DNA of 64,000 bases from Gamsiella multidivaricata (GCF_025024155.1 NW_026251725.1:248001-312000); one strand, 5' to 3'; shown: positions 46,287 through 58,870, counted from the stretch's first letter. Program-made: numbers and translations. The notes: generated from the letters alone by a model not told the origin.

Positions 46287-47194
46287 ACGACAGGTTGCTC
46301 TGATTGGCTATATGAAGTGTTAGATAAAGTTGAATATTGGCAGGAGAGAGATCTTTCGCTGTATAATAATGGGACGCGCCCTGTTGGCAGTAGTAAGCGT
46401 AGTAAGCAAAGAAAATGGGAGACTGATATTGGCCTGCGTGAGCGTATTTATGCCGATCTTCTGGTACATGGGTAGAGTGCTGTGCTCCGTAAGCATACAC
46501 AGTAGAGGGACGTAGCAACTGAATGAACAATGCGTGTTGCCACTTCAATTAAGGGCTCAACACTTGTGACACGATATCGGCGTTTCTCGTTGATACTCCT
46601 TTTTGCACGCTTTATACCGGACTGTAAGCAAATACATTCCTGCCCTCATAATAAGCTGGTTGCTGTGTTTGAATCGAACGTCGTTTTCTCCATAGTATGG
46701 TGAGTCTGCGTACATGTTCTCATATATTCCTGCATGCTCCTTTGACATTCCTTTCCAAAGGGATCAAATGCACATTATTATGGCCGTTGCTTCAGTTCCC
46801 CTGTCCCGTTCCTGTCGAACGCCAGCACTGTGCAGCTTGTTGACATTGTGGAGAATGAAGTTTATGCAGCAACTCCAGGCTCAGTTCTTTGAGCGTGCTA
46901 TAGACCCAGCAGAGTGGACCTGTCCTACAACTGCGTTCTCATTGGCCCGATCCGATCCTCCTTTCTGCCGCTTCCCTCCACTAGACTCCACCCCACACCA
47001 AGAACCTTCCCCCGACCCGACGCCCCCTCCGCGCCACTGCTTCAAGACAAAAATATTCTCCTAGTCCCTCCTTGTCTCTTCTTAGAGCTCTGCTCCTTGT
47101 TCATCGCTCCTTCTCTTCGTCTCTCGTCTCTCTCCCCATTCAACTCCTCATTCAGCTCCTTCTCATTCCACCTCTTACAACAAACACCAACACC

Positions 47195-48945
47195 ATGGCA
47201 TATACTCCGACCAGTCCCAAGACACCCTCAAGCGACATTGAGTAAGTCCATTCGAACCTTCCACACACACACACACACACACACGATCAGATCAACTCTC
47301 TCGAGAACGAAGGACTCTGTTCTCTATGTCTTTTCTCTTTTCTTTCTTTGCCTGTGTGCTGCTTACCCAGGCGAGTGTGCAGTGGAGTGTTCCTATTTGA
47401 CGGCAACATATATATCGTACGGATACTTTTCACTGGAGTGGTAGCAATTGCTGTATTTACCCTTTGTTTGTCCCTTGTATGGTCGCACTTGTCCCGGCAG
47501 TAGCAGCTCCTCTGCCTCTGGTTTGCTTTGGTTTGCTTCAGCCACTCTTTTTTGTTGTGTTGCATTCGTTTCCCACGGGCGCAAAGAGGAAGCAGTTGTA
47601 TGAAATGTGAATCACAAGGAAATTATTAATGGCAATTCCTTTTCTGGACAAAGACTGCAGCACCCGACAGCGAAGCAGACCCTTCTCTCCCATGCCCTGA
47701 CCGGGCACTACCACAGCAACGGACACAGCCACCTCAAATCACAGTCGCCCGACGGCCGGATCGCCACTCCCATCGACTTTGACGGCCTCAGTTTTCCCAG
47801 TAAGGACTCGATAATTTGCGATGTGCCCTTTGACAGTAGGCTCGTCCATTTACAATGGGTGTTGGTCAGCCCTCCCTTTACTCACACGTACAAACACACA
47901 TGCACACCGCCTTGTTCCATTTCTACCAACTCGTAGGTGTCGGAGCGAGGGAGCGCCGTGAAGACACAGAGGAACAACGTGTAGCAAGAATTGAAAAGAT
48001 CTCGGGAGCAGTGCGCATTATTTTGGAATGCATCGGAGAAGATCCTGACCGCGAGGGCCTCCTCAAGACCCCAGAGCGCTATGCCAAGGCACTCATGTTT
48101 TTCTCGAAAGGCTACGAAGAGAGCGTTACCCGTAAGGCGCAATATCATTGTCGTTGTTATTGTTGCGGAATGCAAACTTCAAGTCAACTGACACTCTTGA
48201 TCATGTTGACTAATTAGACCTGATGAACAAGGCACTTTTCCAAGAAGGTAGACTACTTGAGAGCAATTTTTAAAACTCAATTGTCATGTCGAGCGCCCTA
48301 CTCAACGCCTTTTCCCCTGCTTTTCTGTTACAAATCTTTTTCGCAGATCACGATGAGATGGTGATCGTAAAAGGCATTGATGTCTTTTCTTTGTGTGAAC
48401 ACCATATGGTACCATTCACCGGCAAGGTAAGAAGCATTCTTTGAGCAATAGAGCGGTCACCCACACTACGGTCGAGACATCACAATTGATGTCCTCTGTG
48501 ATTGTCCTCGCCAATCTCATTGCACTAGATCCATATTGGTTACATTCCAAAGAATGGTAAGGTCGTTGGGCTTTCCAAGATTGCCCGTTTGGCAGAAATG
48601 TTCAGCCGCCGCCTTCAGGTGCAGGAACGATTGACGAAGCAAGTAGCGATGGCGCTGCAAGAACTGCTTGATCCTCTGGGTGTAGCCGTTGTCATGGAAG
48701 CAAGGTAGCGTCATGTCTCAGGGCTTCGATTTTCCATAACCTTTATCCCGCGGAAGATAGGAAGCTAAATGTTCGACTAAACCCAATTCCTCTCGACTGC
48801 ACTCCTTAGTCATTTCTGTATGGTAATGCGCGGTGTGCAGAAGCCCGGTAGCCAGACTATCACCAGCTCCATGTTTGGCTGCTTCAGGGACCAAGGGAAG
48901 ACTAGAGAAGAGTTTCTGGCCCTGATTAGACGCAACGGCATTTGA
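47195..48945 (+). CDS. FOL2: GTP cyclohydrolase I
   Basis: Converts GTP to 7,8-dihydroneopterin triphosphate, the first step of folate synthesis and, where present, tetrahydrobiopterin synthesis; cytosolic homodecamer. Seven exons: 47195-47241, 47654-47799, 47937-48131, 48218-48247, 48347-48426, 48529-48704, 48810-48945. They sum to 810 nt, 269 residues, normal for fungi. The N-terminal ~75 residues are variable. The catalytic part is intact: [22 protein letters not shown], the zinc Cys and His in [28 protein letters not shown], and the second zinc Cys in [17 protein letters not shown]. One exon is only 30 bases. A plain donor/acceptor set supports every junction; exon 2's acceptor (ACAAAG) is the weakest. 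Confidence 0.96.
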
Positions 48946-49442
48946 AGACCGCTTGGAGCACCCTTGGTTCTTTTTCTATTGACTTTGATCCTTTGATCTG
49001 TGCCGCGTTCTGGACGTTTTAGATACCTTCTATCTACTTTTCTGTTTTTTTATCATATGTATTAAAGGAAGACAACATTAGAACTTCAGGTTTACTGTAT
49101 TGTGATCGTTATCTCATAACATATGACCTGTGGAACGGAGGCGGTGCCAAAGTTGGGCTGAGGACCTGGTTGCGTTGTTACGCATAATGAGCCCACCGTT
49201 TACAGTGCGAGGCTTCCATCGTTGCCACTCCATAGTTTCGTTGAGCAATTGGTCGTTTGCCCCCAATCTGATTCAGCTCCGCATTATGCGTCGACTGCTG
49301 CGGCCATCTCAGTCGCCACTCTTTTATCACATAAAAGGTGGAGATGAGACACAAAGATCTTTTCTCTTCCTTCTTTATCGCTCCTCCCTTCCCTCCACAT
49401 TCCTTTCTCTACTATTGGCGGCAAATAGCAACTACAAACATC
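48946..49442. other. Spacer between FOL2 and the copine gene
   Basis: About 500 bases between two genes on the same strand: the FOL2 3' region, then the copine promoter. No gene or repeat is seen. Confidence 0.5.
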
Positions 49443-50442
49443 ATGCAAAGTATATACCCGCACCCACCGGCGCTTCCTCCTACTCCCCCAAAGGTCGTGC
49501 TCAATATCAAATGCAGGCAAGTGTAACTGTATGCCTGTTTCAACTTTATCCGTTTCAAATACGACAGGAATTTTATTAACGCTCTTCACACAATACTCAA
49601 TTCCTTTATTTCGATCTTTAGAAATCTGGCCAACAGAGATATCATGAGTTTTAGCGATCCCCAGGTGTTCCTCTTTCTGTTTGATGACCGCACTGATACC
49701 TGGTGCTCAAGGCCCCACGCAATGACTGAGCGCATCAAGGATAACCTGAACCCGGTCTTCGTGAACGGGCTTGAGGTCGAATACCGATTCGAGATGATTC
49801 AGCGACTGAAGTTCGTTGTGTACGATATCGATGACAAGCACAGTGGTAATTGGTCGGATCAAGACTTCTTGGGTGAGGTTACCACGGACATGGGATCTAT
49901 TATTGGATCCCGTGGTAGCCAAGCAGTGCTCCAGCTTCAGCATCCAAAACGCAAGACGACTGCGTTAGGCCAGATTATTGTCTATGCTGAAGAGTTGAAG
50001 AGCTCAAAACGGACGATCAAGTAAGGAGTACAAAAAAAGAGGGCTGAGGATTGTCGAGAATATTGCCAGTAAAAGAGCAGTAAGACTTATAATGATTTCT
50101 GGTGTGTGTGTGTGTGTGTCGTGTGTACTATGTATAGTTTCGGAATAAGAGCTCTGGACCTGACAAAGAAAGGTCTGTTCAAATCGAGGCCTACAGCGTT
50201 CTTCACCATCTATCGCGACGATGGAAACACGGGTTTTTTGCCGGTATACAGGTCCAAGGCGATCCAGTCTGAAGACGATCCGATCTGGAAGGAATTTTCG
50301 ATCAAGGAGAGCTTTCTCTGTAACGGAGATCCACACCGTAAGCTGAAGATTGAGATCAAGAACAGCAAGGGCAATGGAGGTAAAAAATCAAATAGGGGTG
50401 ATTCATGCCAACGAAAACAATGAGGGCGGAGTAACCTGTTCT

Positions 50443-50478
<36 letters not shown>

Positions 50479-52434
50479 GTTGGCGGTGTGGTTAGTTGAG
50501 ACAGTAATCGGTACCACAGCTGTGTTCACATTGAATGAATTGAGCCAACGGCCGTTTCCACACTCGATGGCGATTCCACCGATGACGGGCACGTCGGCTC
50601 TGATTATCCAGAAGTTCACTGTGACCGAGCCGCCTTCGTTCACAGATTTTATTGCCGGCGGAGGTACTATCGGACTCTGCGTTGCAGTCGACTTTACAGC
50701 GAGCAATGGACCATACAATAAGCCGGGATCGCTACACTTCAGGAGCCCGAACGGCGAGAACGGGTACACGCAAGCGATTCGCAGCGTCGGTAACATTCTG
50801 CAGTGCTATGATACAGATAAAAAGTTTCCAGTCTACGGATTCGGAGGGTCTATCAATGGACAGGTTAGCCATGCTTTCCCTTTGAACGGCAACCCAACAT
50901 GTGTAAGTATCAGAAGAAAAGGATTGAGCTAATGGGAACTAGAAGTAATGGTCGATTTGAGTCTATTCATGAAAAAGCTGACGTAGAACTGCTCTACCTC
51001 ATGGTATTGATAGCCGGAGGTGTATGGGGTCGAAGGCATCCTGTCCGCGTACTGGAACGCGCAGTCGTTTGTGGAGTTGCATGGTCCTACGAACTTTGCG
51101 CCTGTCATTATGGAGGCAACAAATATTGCAATGCAGAGCGAACCTTATGGATACACGATCCTCCTGATCCTGACAGATGGTGCCATTAGTGACATGTGAG
51201 AAGGACTGAAATGTTGTTGCTCTAATATGATCGGGTATGCCTTTACACGACGCGTCCATCCATAACACTCTTTACTTGAAACAGGGACGCGACAGTGAAG
51301 GCAATCCAAAGGGCCAGCAATCACGCGCTATCGATCATTATTGTCGGTATTGGTTACGCGCGGTTCTCCAGTGTAAGTGTAAGTTGGATGCACTCTCGCA
51401 AAGCATTTAATTCTATGGTCATGTATGCATCTTGTTCTACACAGCAGACAGAAACGATTCAAGTTGCTGACATAAGTCGCGTTTTTTTTTACTTTTATTT
51501 GTATTTGCAGATGCATGATTTGGATGACGATGACGACGACGGCAAGAAGAGAAAGTACCGCGATATTGTGCAGTTTGTCGCTGCACGCGATTTTCCGCCG
51601 CATATGGAGCATGGGCTGGCCGCGGCCCTGTTAGCGGAGGTGCCGACGCAGTTTATGGAGTACATGGTGGCGAACAAGATCACGCCGAAGCCGCCAATTC
51701 GAGCGGATACAGTGATACCCGTCGTGGCCTCGGGTGCCGTAGGACAGTATCCTCCTGGACTTGGAGCCGCGTATTCACATCATGGGGCGCCCTATCCGCC
51801 CTCTGGAGCTGCATATCCGCCTGCTGGGACCGCTTATCCTCCCGCAGCCCATCCTCTTGCACCAGCCGAGCATGCTCTACCAGCATCTGCATGCCCTCCT
51901 TCTCAGCCGGAGGCAGCACATTCCGCAACGGGTTACCCATCATCTCCTCAGCCGCCAGCATTTGCAGCTCCAGGTTATCCTCCTCCAGTTCCGGGGCAGG
52001 GTTATCCGAACTTTAGCATGCCAGTACCTGCGAGCGCAGGATATCCCCAAACCCCTATCAGCCAGGCCCACGGAGTAGCTCCTCCGACTCGGCCAGCACA
52101 GCCAAGTCAACCAGCTCAACTAGGTCAGCAAGCACAGTATCCACCACACTATGGTGCTTACCCTCAGTACCCACCGGCTCAGTATCCACCTTCCCCGTAT
52201 CCTCCTTCTCAGTACCCTCCTGCTCAGTACCCTCCCCAATATCCGTCACAGAATTCTTCTCAGTATCCACCCCAATACCCTCCTCAGTCTCAGCCGCCAG
52301 TGAGTACAGAACAGGTTACTCGGTCTTTGGGCGATCTGTCATTGGATGGACAGCCGGACCCAGCACCTGCATCTTCTCATTCGCGTGCACCTCAGGCTTT
52401 GCCTCAAACTTCGGCGACAGATGTTAATACGTAG
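49443..52434 (+). CDS. Copine (two C2 domains, vWA-like domain, PPxY-rich tail)
   Basis: Copines are calcium-dependent phospholipid-binding proteins that move to membranes on a calcium rise. Seven exons: 49443-49516, 49622-50020, 50138-50379, 50496-50902, 51014-51195, 51285-51372, 51511-52434, 2316 nt, 771 residues. C2A begins at VVLNIKCRNLANRDIMSFSD (residues ~18-130). C2B contains KSRPTAFFTIYR and AIQSEDDPIWKEF (~150-270). The copine vWA-like domain shows CVAVDFTASNG (metal-site motif), YGFGGSI and ILLILTDGAISDMD. It ends near MEYMVANKITP. The last ~230 residues are a Pro/Gln/Tyr/Ala tail of repeated QYPPA/PYPPS units like the XYPPX tails of annexins. The first intron has a GC donor (AG|GCAAGT). 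Intron 3 carries 32 consecutive T. Confidence 0.95.
50446..50477 (+). repeat. Run of 32 T inside a copine intron
   Basis: Uninterrupted T run in the 116-base intron 50380-50495, ending 18 bases before the acceptor. It replaces a normal polypyrimidine tract. Length is likely variable. Confidence 0.9.
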
Positions 52435-53690
52435 ACCAAAGCTAGTTTATGCTTCGTGTTGAGAAATAAGATTTATTTCTCCAGCGTTCGTCATTGGACC
52501 TAGCACAGCCTTTCAGGGCAATGTCGTTTACAGCCGTCGAGCATAATATCTGTGTCGTCTCATTCGAAATTGCTGCTGCAAGTGAGAGAGCAATACTAAT
52601 ACCGATGCTGGGCACAGCATCTAGCAACGAGGCGACTACACCAGTGGAGAAGCATGGATCGCTTCGCTTATTAACGTCGTCGTCCTTGTCGTGCTTTTGA
52701 GCGTCCTTGTAACTTTACTATGGCAAACAGAAGCGCCACGATCTGCATGGTCCCGCGCTCGCTAGAGCAAAAACAGAGGCTGCCATTAACTTCGCAACAA
52801 TCCAGCGTCCTGAGAAGCCTCTCAGGTTCGTGAATCCTAGTTCTAGCCGTAGGGACCAGCATTCCTGTTTTCTTTACTCCCTGTTACTCGCTCCTGAATG
52901 TCTCCTCGCCGCGAACGAGACGACAAGGCACGTAAAGACTTTGTCATCCATGTCTTTCTTCCATGTCTCTGTTCGTTATCTCTCCCCAGTGCATCTTTTC
53001 TGACTGTCCTCTTCATGTGGCATCCCATTCCTCGCGGTCGAGCAATGGGCGCCTGTTTAAGTTGACGCGCCTTGATGTCTTAACAAGCCCAGCTTGCATG
53101 GAAAGCCTTCCACTTCTGCTAAGGAACTCCACGAAGGTTAACAAACTACTTGTAACTCAATGCACTTTCGCTCTCTTCCACTTTCCATATTGTCGCTTCC
53201 TCACTCTCGATAACGACCAAGAGCTTGGACCAGACAGGGCTACGTTTCTTTACGCATTCTTCAGTGGCCTATTTTGACCATTATAGCGATCCTCATTATC
53301 TATTGCTTGCTTGTTCCTTTTCTCGCCTCCTTTTTGCATTAGCGTTTTTCTCCGTTCCCTGCAACATTACATACTTACCCTCGTTTGACTCTTGTCGTCC
53401 TGTACTATTATAAGTCGACCCTACAAGATCACGAACTGCTGCTTCAACCTTGCAGACTCATGTTGAACTTCCCACAGCCTTGTCACCATTCGAGTACATA
53501 TTGATACATAGTGTGGCATGTCTGCCACGCTGTTTTAATGCATTGCTCAGGAATAAGGGCCTAATCAGCCAATGTAAAACTAAGAGCGGCGAAACACGAA
53601 AATATCCTCGCTACGTCTGAGCATAGCCCGCGCAATCGCCAGTACCATCATCGGTCTTGCCAGCGGTCCATATCGGTACCGTTACCATTC
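52435..53690. other. No gene seen
   Basis: About 1.25 kb between the copine stop and the 270-bp array. Short frames only (for example 52494-52700), with no recognisable features. Confidence 0.4.
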
Positions 53691-53724
53691 CTGTCGCATC
53701 TCGTTCGCCGATGAAGGCTCCTAT

Positions 53725-54797
53725 TGCACGCAGCAACGCTCACAAATAATAGTCCATTAGTCGGCAGAAGTCTCAATGCATATTTTTTCTGGCATACAAA
53801 AAAGAAAAAACCATCAAATGCACCGCTTATAGCACGGCAGATCCAGCCGACCCTTGCTCAAGGCCGCCCAGTCTGTTGGTAGTCTTACCTCTGCCTGATG
53901 CTCCAAGACGGCCCGCATGAGCGACTCTCGCGTGATAACGAGCCACTCATGGTTGCAGAGTACTCTGCGCTGCCGCCTGGATGATCCCCAGAATGGGTAG
54001 CAAAGCTCGCAAGCAATGGTCCACTGGTTGGTAGAAGTCTCAATGCATATTTTTTCTGGCATACAAAAAAGAAGAAAAAACCATCAAATGCACCGCTTAT
54101 AGCACGGCAGATCCAGCCGACCCTTGCTCAAGGCCGCCCAGTCTGTTGGTAGTCTTACCTCTGCCTGATGCTCCAAGACGGCCCGCATGAGCGACTCTCG
54201 CGTGATAACGAGCCACTCATGGTTGCAGAGTACTCTGCGCTGCCGCCTGGATGATCCCCAGAATGGGTAGCAAAGCTCGCAAGCAATGGTCCACTGGTTG
54301 GTAGAAGTCTCAATGCATATTTTTTCTGGCATACAAAAAAGAAGAAAAAACCATCAAATGCACCGCTTATAGCACGGCAGATCCAGCCGACCCTTGCTCA
54401 AGGCCGCCCAGTCTGTTGGTAGTCTTACCTCTGCCTGATGCTCCAAGACGGCCCGCATGAGCGACTCTCGCGTGATAACGAGCCACTCATGGTTGCAGAG
54501 TACTCTGCGCTGCCGCCTGGATGATCCCCAGAATGGGTAGCAAAGCTCGCAAGCAATGGTCCACTGGTTGGTAGAAGTCTCAATGCATATTTTTTCTGGC
54601 ATACAAAAAAGAAGAAAAAACCATCAAATGCACCGCTTATAGCACGGCAGATCCAGCCGACCCTTGCTCAAGGCCGCCCAGTCTGTTGGTAGTCTTACCT
54701 CTGCCTGATGCTCCAAGACGGCCCGCATGAGCGACTCTCGCGTGATAACGAGCCACTCATGGTTGCAGAGTACTCTGCGCTGCCGCCTGGATGATCT
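53725..54797 (-). repeat. Tandem array of 270-bp units, about four copies
   Basis: Near-identical units recur with a period of exactly 270 bases (unit-internal landmarks at 53814, 54084, 54354 and 54624). The first unit lacks three bases in the A-rich linker and is preceded by a diverged partial unit (53725-53765). The last unit breaks off at about 54797. Each unit encodes, on the minus strand, the same 82-residue frame beginning MPEKICIETSTNQWTIACEL and ending LDLPCYKRCI. The frames are separated by stops, so they do not fuse. The peptide resembles no family I know and looks like the C-terminal exon of a larger gene copied repeatedly. Confidence 0.92.
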
Positions 54798-54991
54798 GAA
54801 TGGGTCCACTGGTCGGTTGCGTTCAATGCTGGACGAGAAAGTGAAAAGCAAGGAATTGCAAAGGATAGAAAAAATCTGGGGAGGAATGTCTTCGGTGACG
54901 TATTTTCGGCGCGAAACGAACTACTTTCATTTTCCAGCTACCTCGAACGCCGACCTCCATCTCTTTATCAAGTACCTCAAGCATCCCAAGC

Positions 54992-56944
54992 ATGCCTTCG
55001 TGGAAGTCCTTTCTCAGCTCCATGAAATTTCATGACGCGTATTTCGATAGCATTACGGACCCGCGGAATATCGCGCCCAAATGCTTTTTCGAAGCCCTAC
55101 ACGTTGCCTCCTCTGGTCGAGAGACAGCTGAAAAGGAATGGGTGTCTATCATGCGTCGATTAGCGGAGAGCCGTATCCCAGTGCTGGTGGAGACGGGAAC
55201 GAGACTTCAGAAGGAATGGACGCTGACAAAGACTTCACTCGATCTATTCTGGAATGAGAGAGCAGCAAAGGAGGAGCGCCAGAGATTAAAGATCTCGAAC
55301 CTCAAGTATGGCGTATCCATGCATTCGCAAACACAACAAGATGTTATTAATGTTCTAGAGTCTGAAGGTACTACTGTGTTATTTTCTGCTGTCATTTATC
55401 TGCGATACCATTCTGGACATTTTACTTAAGAGCACTCTACAAATAGACAATGATAAAACTGTAATACGTTCAGAAGAGAGACGGGACAAGCACCAGCTTT
55501 TAGGTACCACCACAAGCGAAGAGCGACAACGGCAGGGATATTCCACAGAAACGTTCGTATCGGATACGCAAAAGATCGACGAATACGAAATCGTCAGCCT
55601 TCAAAGGACCCTAGACAATGGTGGCCATGGAATGGGTACGCAACAACCTCGGTATGGGTATACTCATGCTCAAGCCTCTGCTATGTTGACCTCAACAAAC
55701 GTAGACACTGGCGCATATCTACAGCATGTCATCTTGCTTCATAATAGATCACTTCCGTCGTCTGAACCAGCGAACGACCTGGAGAAGCGGAGATGTGGAC
55801 TTGCTAGCGAAGTTCGAGCAATTTGCAGAGGAGCAGCGGAAGCAGGGGAAGAAGTTTTCCTTGAGCAAGGATCACATTGCCGATATGACTGACGATGGGG
55901 AGTTTTTGAGGCGCCTATCGGACGAGGAAGTTGAGCTCGCACTTGCTGACATCCCCGACATCGTATTTGACGACGTGATCGACAAGCCGCTTGCAGCAAC
56001 TCTCGGTAGTGGCGAGGAAACCTTTATGGACATGCACAGGACAGTTCGTGGACTCGACCATAAGGACGACTTGGTATATTACATTTCTCAGGTCTTCACG
56101 GGGATGTAAGTGGCCAGCCACGACGGCAAGCTCGCTTGACGCGAAATGAAGAATGAGCAGGATTTTTAACATCTGTGTGTGATTCTGATGTTTTCATTCT
56201 CTTTGTTATTCGTAAAATAGGGCACGACATTTCCGCTGCAGTCGCCTCCATGCGATTCCGAACGAGACGCAGTATTTCGATGATCTTGTTCTTCCTGCAT
56301 TTGAGGGTGCATTTGCCCTGGAGGATTTGGCAGTGAGGCGATTTGAGGTGCCGATCTATGGGTGCAGCGAACGTAAAAATGCAGGAAAGGACTTACTCAC
56401 AGAGCGTGAAGCCCAGGGTCACAGAGCAGACGCCATTGTCGAAACGGTAGATGCGCTGCAACTGGTTACTGTTGAGACGTCTAAGATGTCGGGGGCGACA
56501 GGTGAGAAGAAGGCGAAGGATCACTACAAGTTGGCTAGGGATATGCGTGACACCTGGACCTACATCATGAAGAAGAAGATCAAAGACGGCAAGCAACCAC
56601 AGCCCCTTACCGTTTTTGGGTTGCAAGTTTATGAGTCGGAAATGACATTTTTAGGGATGGATTTCTGTGGCTGCTTCCGTCTGCATGAGCTAGCCTGCGT
56701 CAGGGTTCCGAACTCACATGTCATCATACGGAACCACTTGAGCCGCTTGTTGAAAACCTGCATTGGCTTCGCGAGACTCGCGAAGGCGCATCATCAGCAG
56801 CTCTTGGAGTGGAGGGATTCTAATGTGAAGGAACAAAGAGCGTATGGTTTGGCCGTGCGTAACATCAAGGATACTACCGCCACCCCGTCCAAAGCAACCA
56901 AAGGAGGAAAACGGAAACACCAGGATGATGACGACGACGACTAG
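54992..56944 (+). CDS. PD-(D/E)XK nuclease-like lineage-specific protein, possibly 5'-truncated
   Basis: Exons 54992-55367, 55447-55635, 55748-56105, 56221-56944 give 1647 nt and 548 residues with all phases closing. The C-terminal half shows a PD-(D/E)XK-like core: GHRADAIVETVDALQLV then TVETSK (candidate D...ExxK), a helix (KLARDMRDTWTYIMKKK), then VFGLQVYESEMTFLGMDFCG and a long terminal helix, ending in a nuclear-localisation-like KGGKRKH and an Asp run. This order matches the gene at 3647-5770, although the sequences are divergent. Upstream, another frame (about 54830-55011: RRETNYFHFPATSNADLHLF) looks coding but is out of register with the ATG at 54992, so the 5' part may be frameshifted and cut by the 270-bp array. 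Effector-type or nuclear role is inference; catalytic activity is unknown. Confidence 0.65.
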
Positions 56945-58055
56945 CCTGAATGATTCTCTGCCCACACAGCTAACCTGCTTGCAGAATATCACAAGGCATC
57001 AAGTATAGTTCGCCAGAGTCGGAGAAATGTGCTCGCAGAATAATGCTCACCTGTGTTTCTTTGAGTGACCAGACCATGTTAGATGTCAATTCACCGTCAT
57101 CTATGACTTTTTTTACGCGTATAATATATAAAAAAAACTATAATAAAGAATTATAATAAAAAAGAATTTTCCTACACTTCAGTCGTTAGAGTCAAGCCAA
57201 CCATCTAATCCTCAGTTATCTAATCTTCTGGTAACACAATCTGTTACTTCGTCGTCGTAGGTAACCATTCAAGTTACTCAAACTATGGATGTAGCGATGT
57301 GATTGCTTTGCGGACCAAATTTTTACAGCGCCTAAACTGCGTGAACGAGTAAAGGATTGTGCGTTGCCTCAAGCAAGCTTTCTATTATAACGTCTAAACC
57401 TGTGCAGGGAATATGTACATAGCCAGCCCCGGCGCCGTCTTTGTCATTAGTGCCGCGGTCGCTATCATCATCACGGATGTCATCTTCGCAGGTGGCATAA
57501 AGAATAGTTACCAGTATTGATCAACAACCCCATTAGCCTCAGTTATTTATTGACTCCGTTCGATGGGTATGAATAAAGTGAGGCCATGATATCCTTTTAT
57601 AGATCCATCCTTTGGGCAAGGCCGCAATTGAACGGGCTTTGACGCGAAAGAAAAAAGTTTGGGCGGACAAAAAAAAATGCAGGGTTTACAGCCTCTCTCG
57701 ATCACGAGACCAAAAAAAGTATGTGGCGCAGGTGGCCCCAGAACCTAAGATCTCTGATGCCTTGCCTCCCCTTCGCTTGCCAGTCCAAGACTCCAACCTT
57801 GCATCAGTCCTTTCTCTCTCTCGCTCTCTCTATCTCTCTCTATCTCTCTTTCCGGCCGGACGACAACACATCAGGATCTATCGCTGAACGGGACTTCATA
57901 TACAGTATGTCGGGTTCGATTCTCAAGGCTGCAGGAAGCCAACAAAACAAGCGCCAACAAAAGCAGACATCGCAATCTATCCGTCGCGCGCCTATTTCTA
58001 ACAGCTCCTCTTTTGTCCTTGTCCATGCATGCATTGCTATGTTTTCTGTCTAGTC
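56945..58055. other. Intergenic, AT-rich then CT-rich
   Basis: No gene is supported in these 1.1 kb. 57108-57172 is very AT-rich (likely the 3' flank of the preceding gene). 57811-57852 is a CT repeat in the presumed PHF5A promoter. Confidence 0.5.
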
Positions 58056-58870
58056 ATGTCGAAACATCACCCAGATCTCATCATGTGCAGGAAGCAGCCC
58101 GGCATCGGTACGTCAAATTGAACTAGGGACCACCCACCTTTTTTTTGCGTTTGTTTCTTGAGTGCACGCAAGGGTCGAGAGATATGACCCAGAACTCTGC
58201 CACTGGCTGCTACGCTAAAAAAACGTCCAAACATGGCCTCTCCTTTGCTCCCCAGTTCTCTCTTCCTCTAACATGTATCTCTTCCTCATTGAACAATAGC
58301 CATCGGACGCCTGTGCGAAAAGGATGACGGAAAATGCGTTATCTGCGACTCGTAAGTCCCTTTCTCCAATACTTGATTTTTTTTTTTTTTTTGCCTTCAA
58401 CTACCTGTTCTCATGGAAACTCATGACTCAATCTATACCAATGCCTCTTGTTTTCCCCTATCCTTGCCAAAAAAAAAAATAGATACGTACGTCCGGTAAC
58501 ACTGGTCAGAATTTGCGACGAATGCAACTACGGCTCATTTCAGGGACGTTGCGTCATCTGCGGAGCACCAGGAGTAAGCGACGCCTACTACTGCGCTAAC
58601 TGCACACGAGCTGAGAAGGATGTAAGCAAGCCAGGGAGGGGCGTTTCCGGCATTGAGTAGAAGATTCTGCGTATCGTTGAGTGCTGTTCAGAGTTTGATC
58701 TCGATTACTAATAAGGATCATGTCCCCCTTTCTCTATTTTTTTTTCTTTCGCTTTCTGTTCGCTTGTTCACTGCCATTAGAGAGATGGATGCCCAAAGAT
58801 CGTTAACCTGGGATCATCAAAGACAGATCTGTTCTACGAACGGAAAAAGTTTGGTTTCAAGAAGCGATAA
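58056..58870 (+). CDS. PHF5A / Rds3, SF3b zinc-finger subunit
   Basis: Small zinc-finger protein of the U2 snRNP SF3b complex, needed for branch-point recognition in pre-mRNA splicing; nuclear. Four exons: 58056-58107, 58300-58351, 58483-58621, 58781-58870, 333 nt, exactly 110 residues, the same length as the human protein. Nearly the whole sequence is conserved: [55 protein letters not shown], and the end [12 protein letters not shown]. The CxxC pairs that hold three zinc ions are all present. Two coding exons are only 52 bases. Confidence 0.98.

Larger units (their letters stand above)
42948..47194. other. Gene-poor stretch, mostly unassigned
   Basis: About 4.2 kb. The left end is the 5' side of the His-rich gene and carries a 70-base polypurine tract (43032-43102). 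T runs at 43860-43870 and 44370-44387 and a GT/GA-rich run at 45256-45290 are the main other structures. Apart from the weak small frame listed separately near 46.1 kb, no gene or RNA is supported. The right end (about 46900-47194) is the pyrimidine-rich promoter of FOL2. Confidence 0.4.

Noticed and set aside
53725..54797. CRISPR-like or centromeric satellite interpretation of the 270-bp array
   Set aside because: Units are contiguous without unique spacers, only about four copies, each with a coding-like frame.
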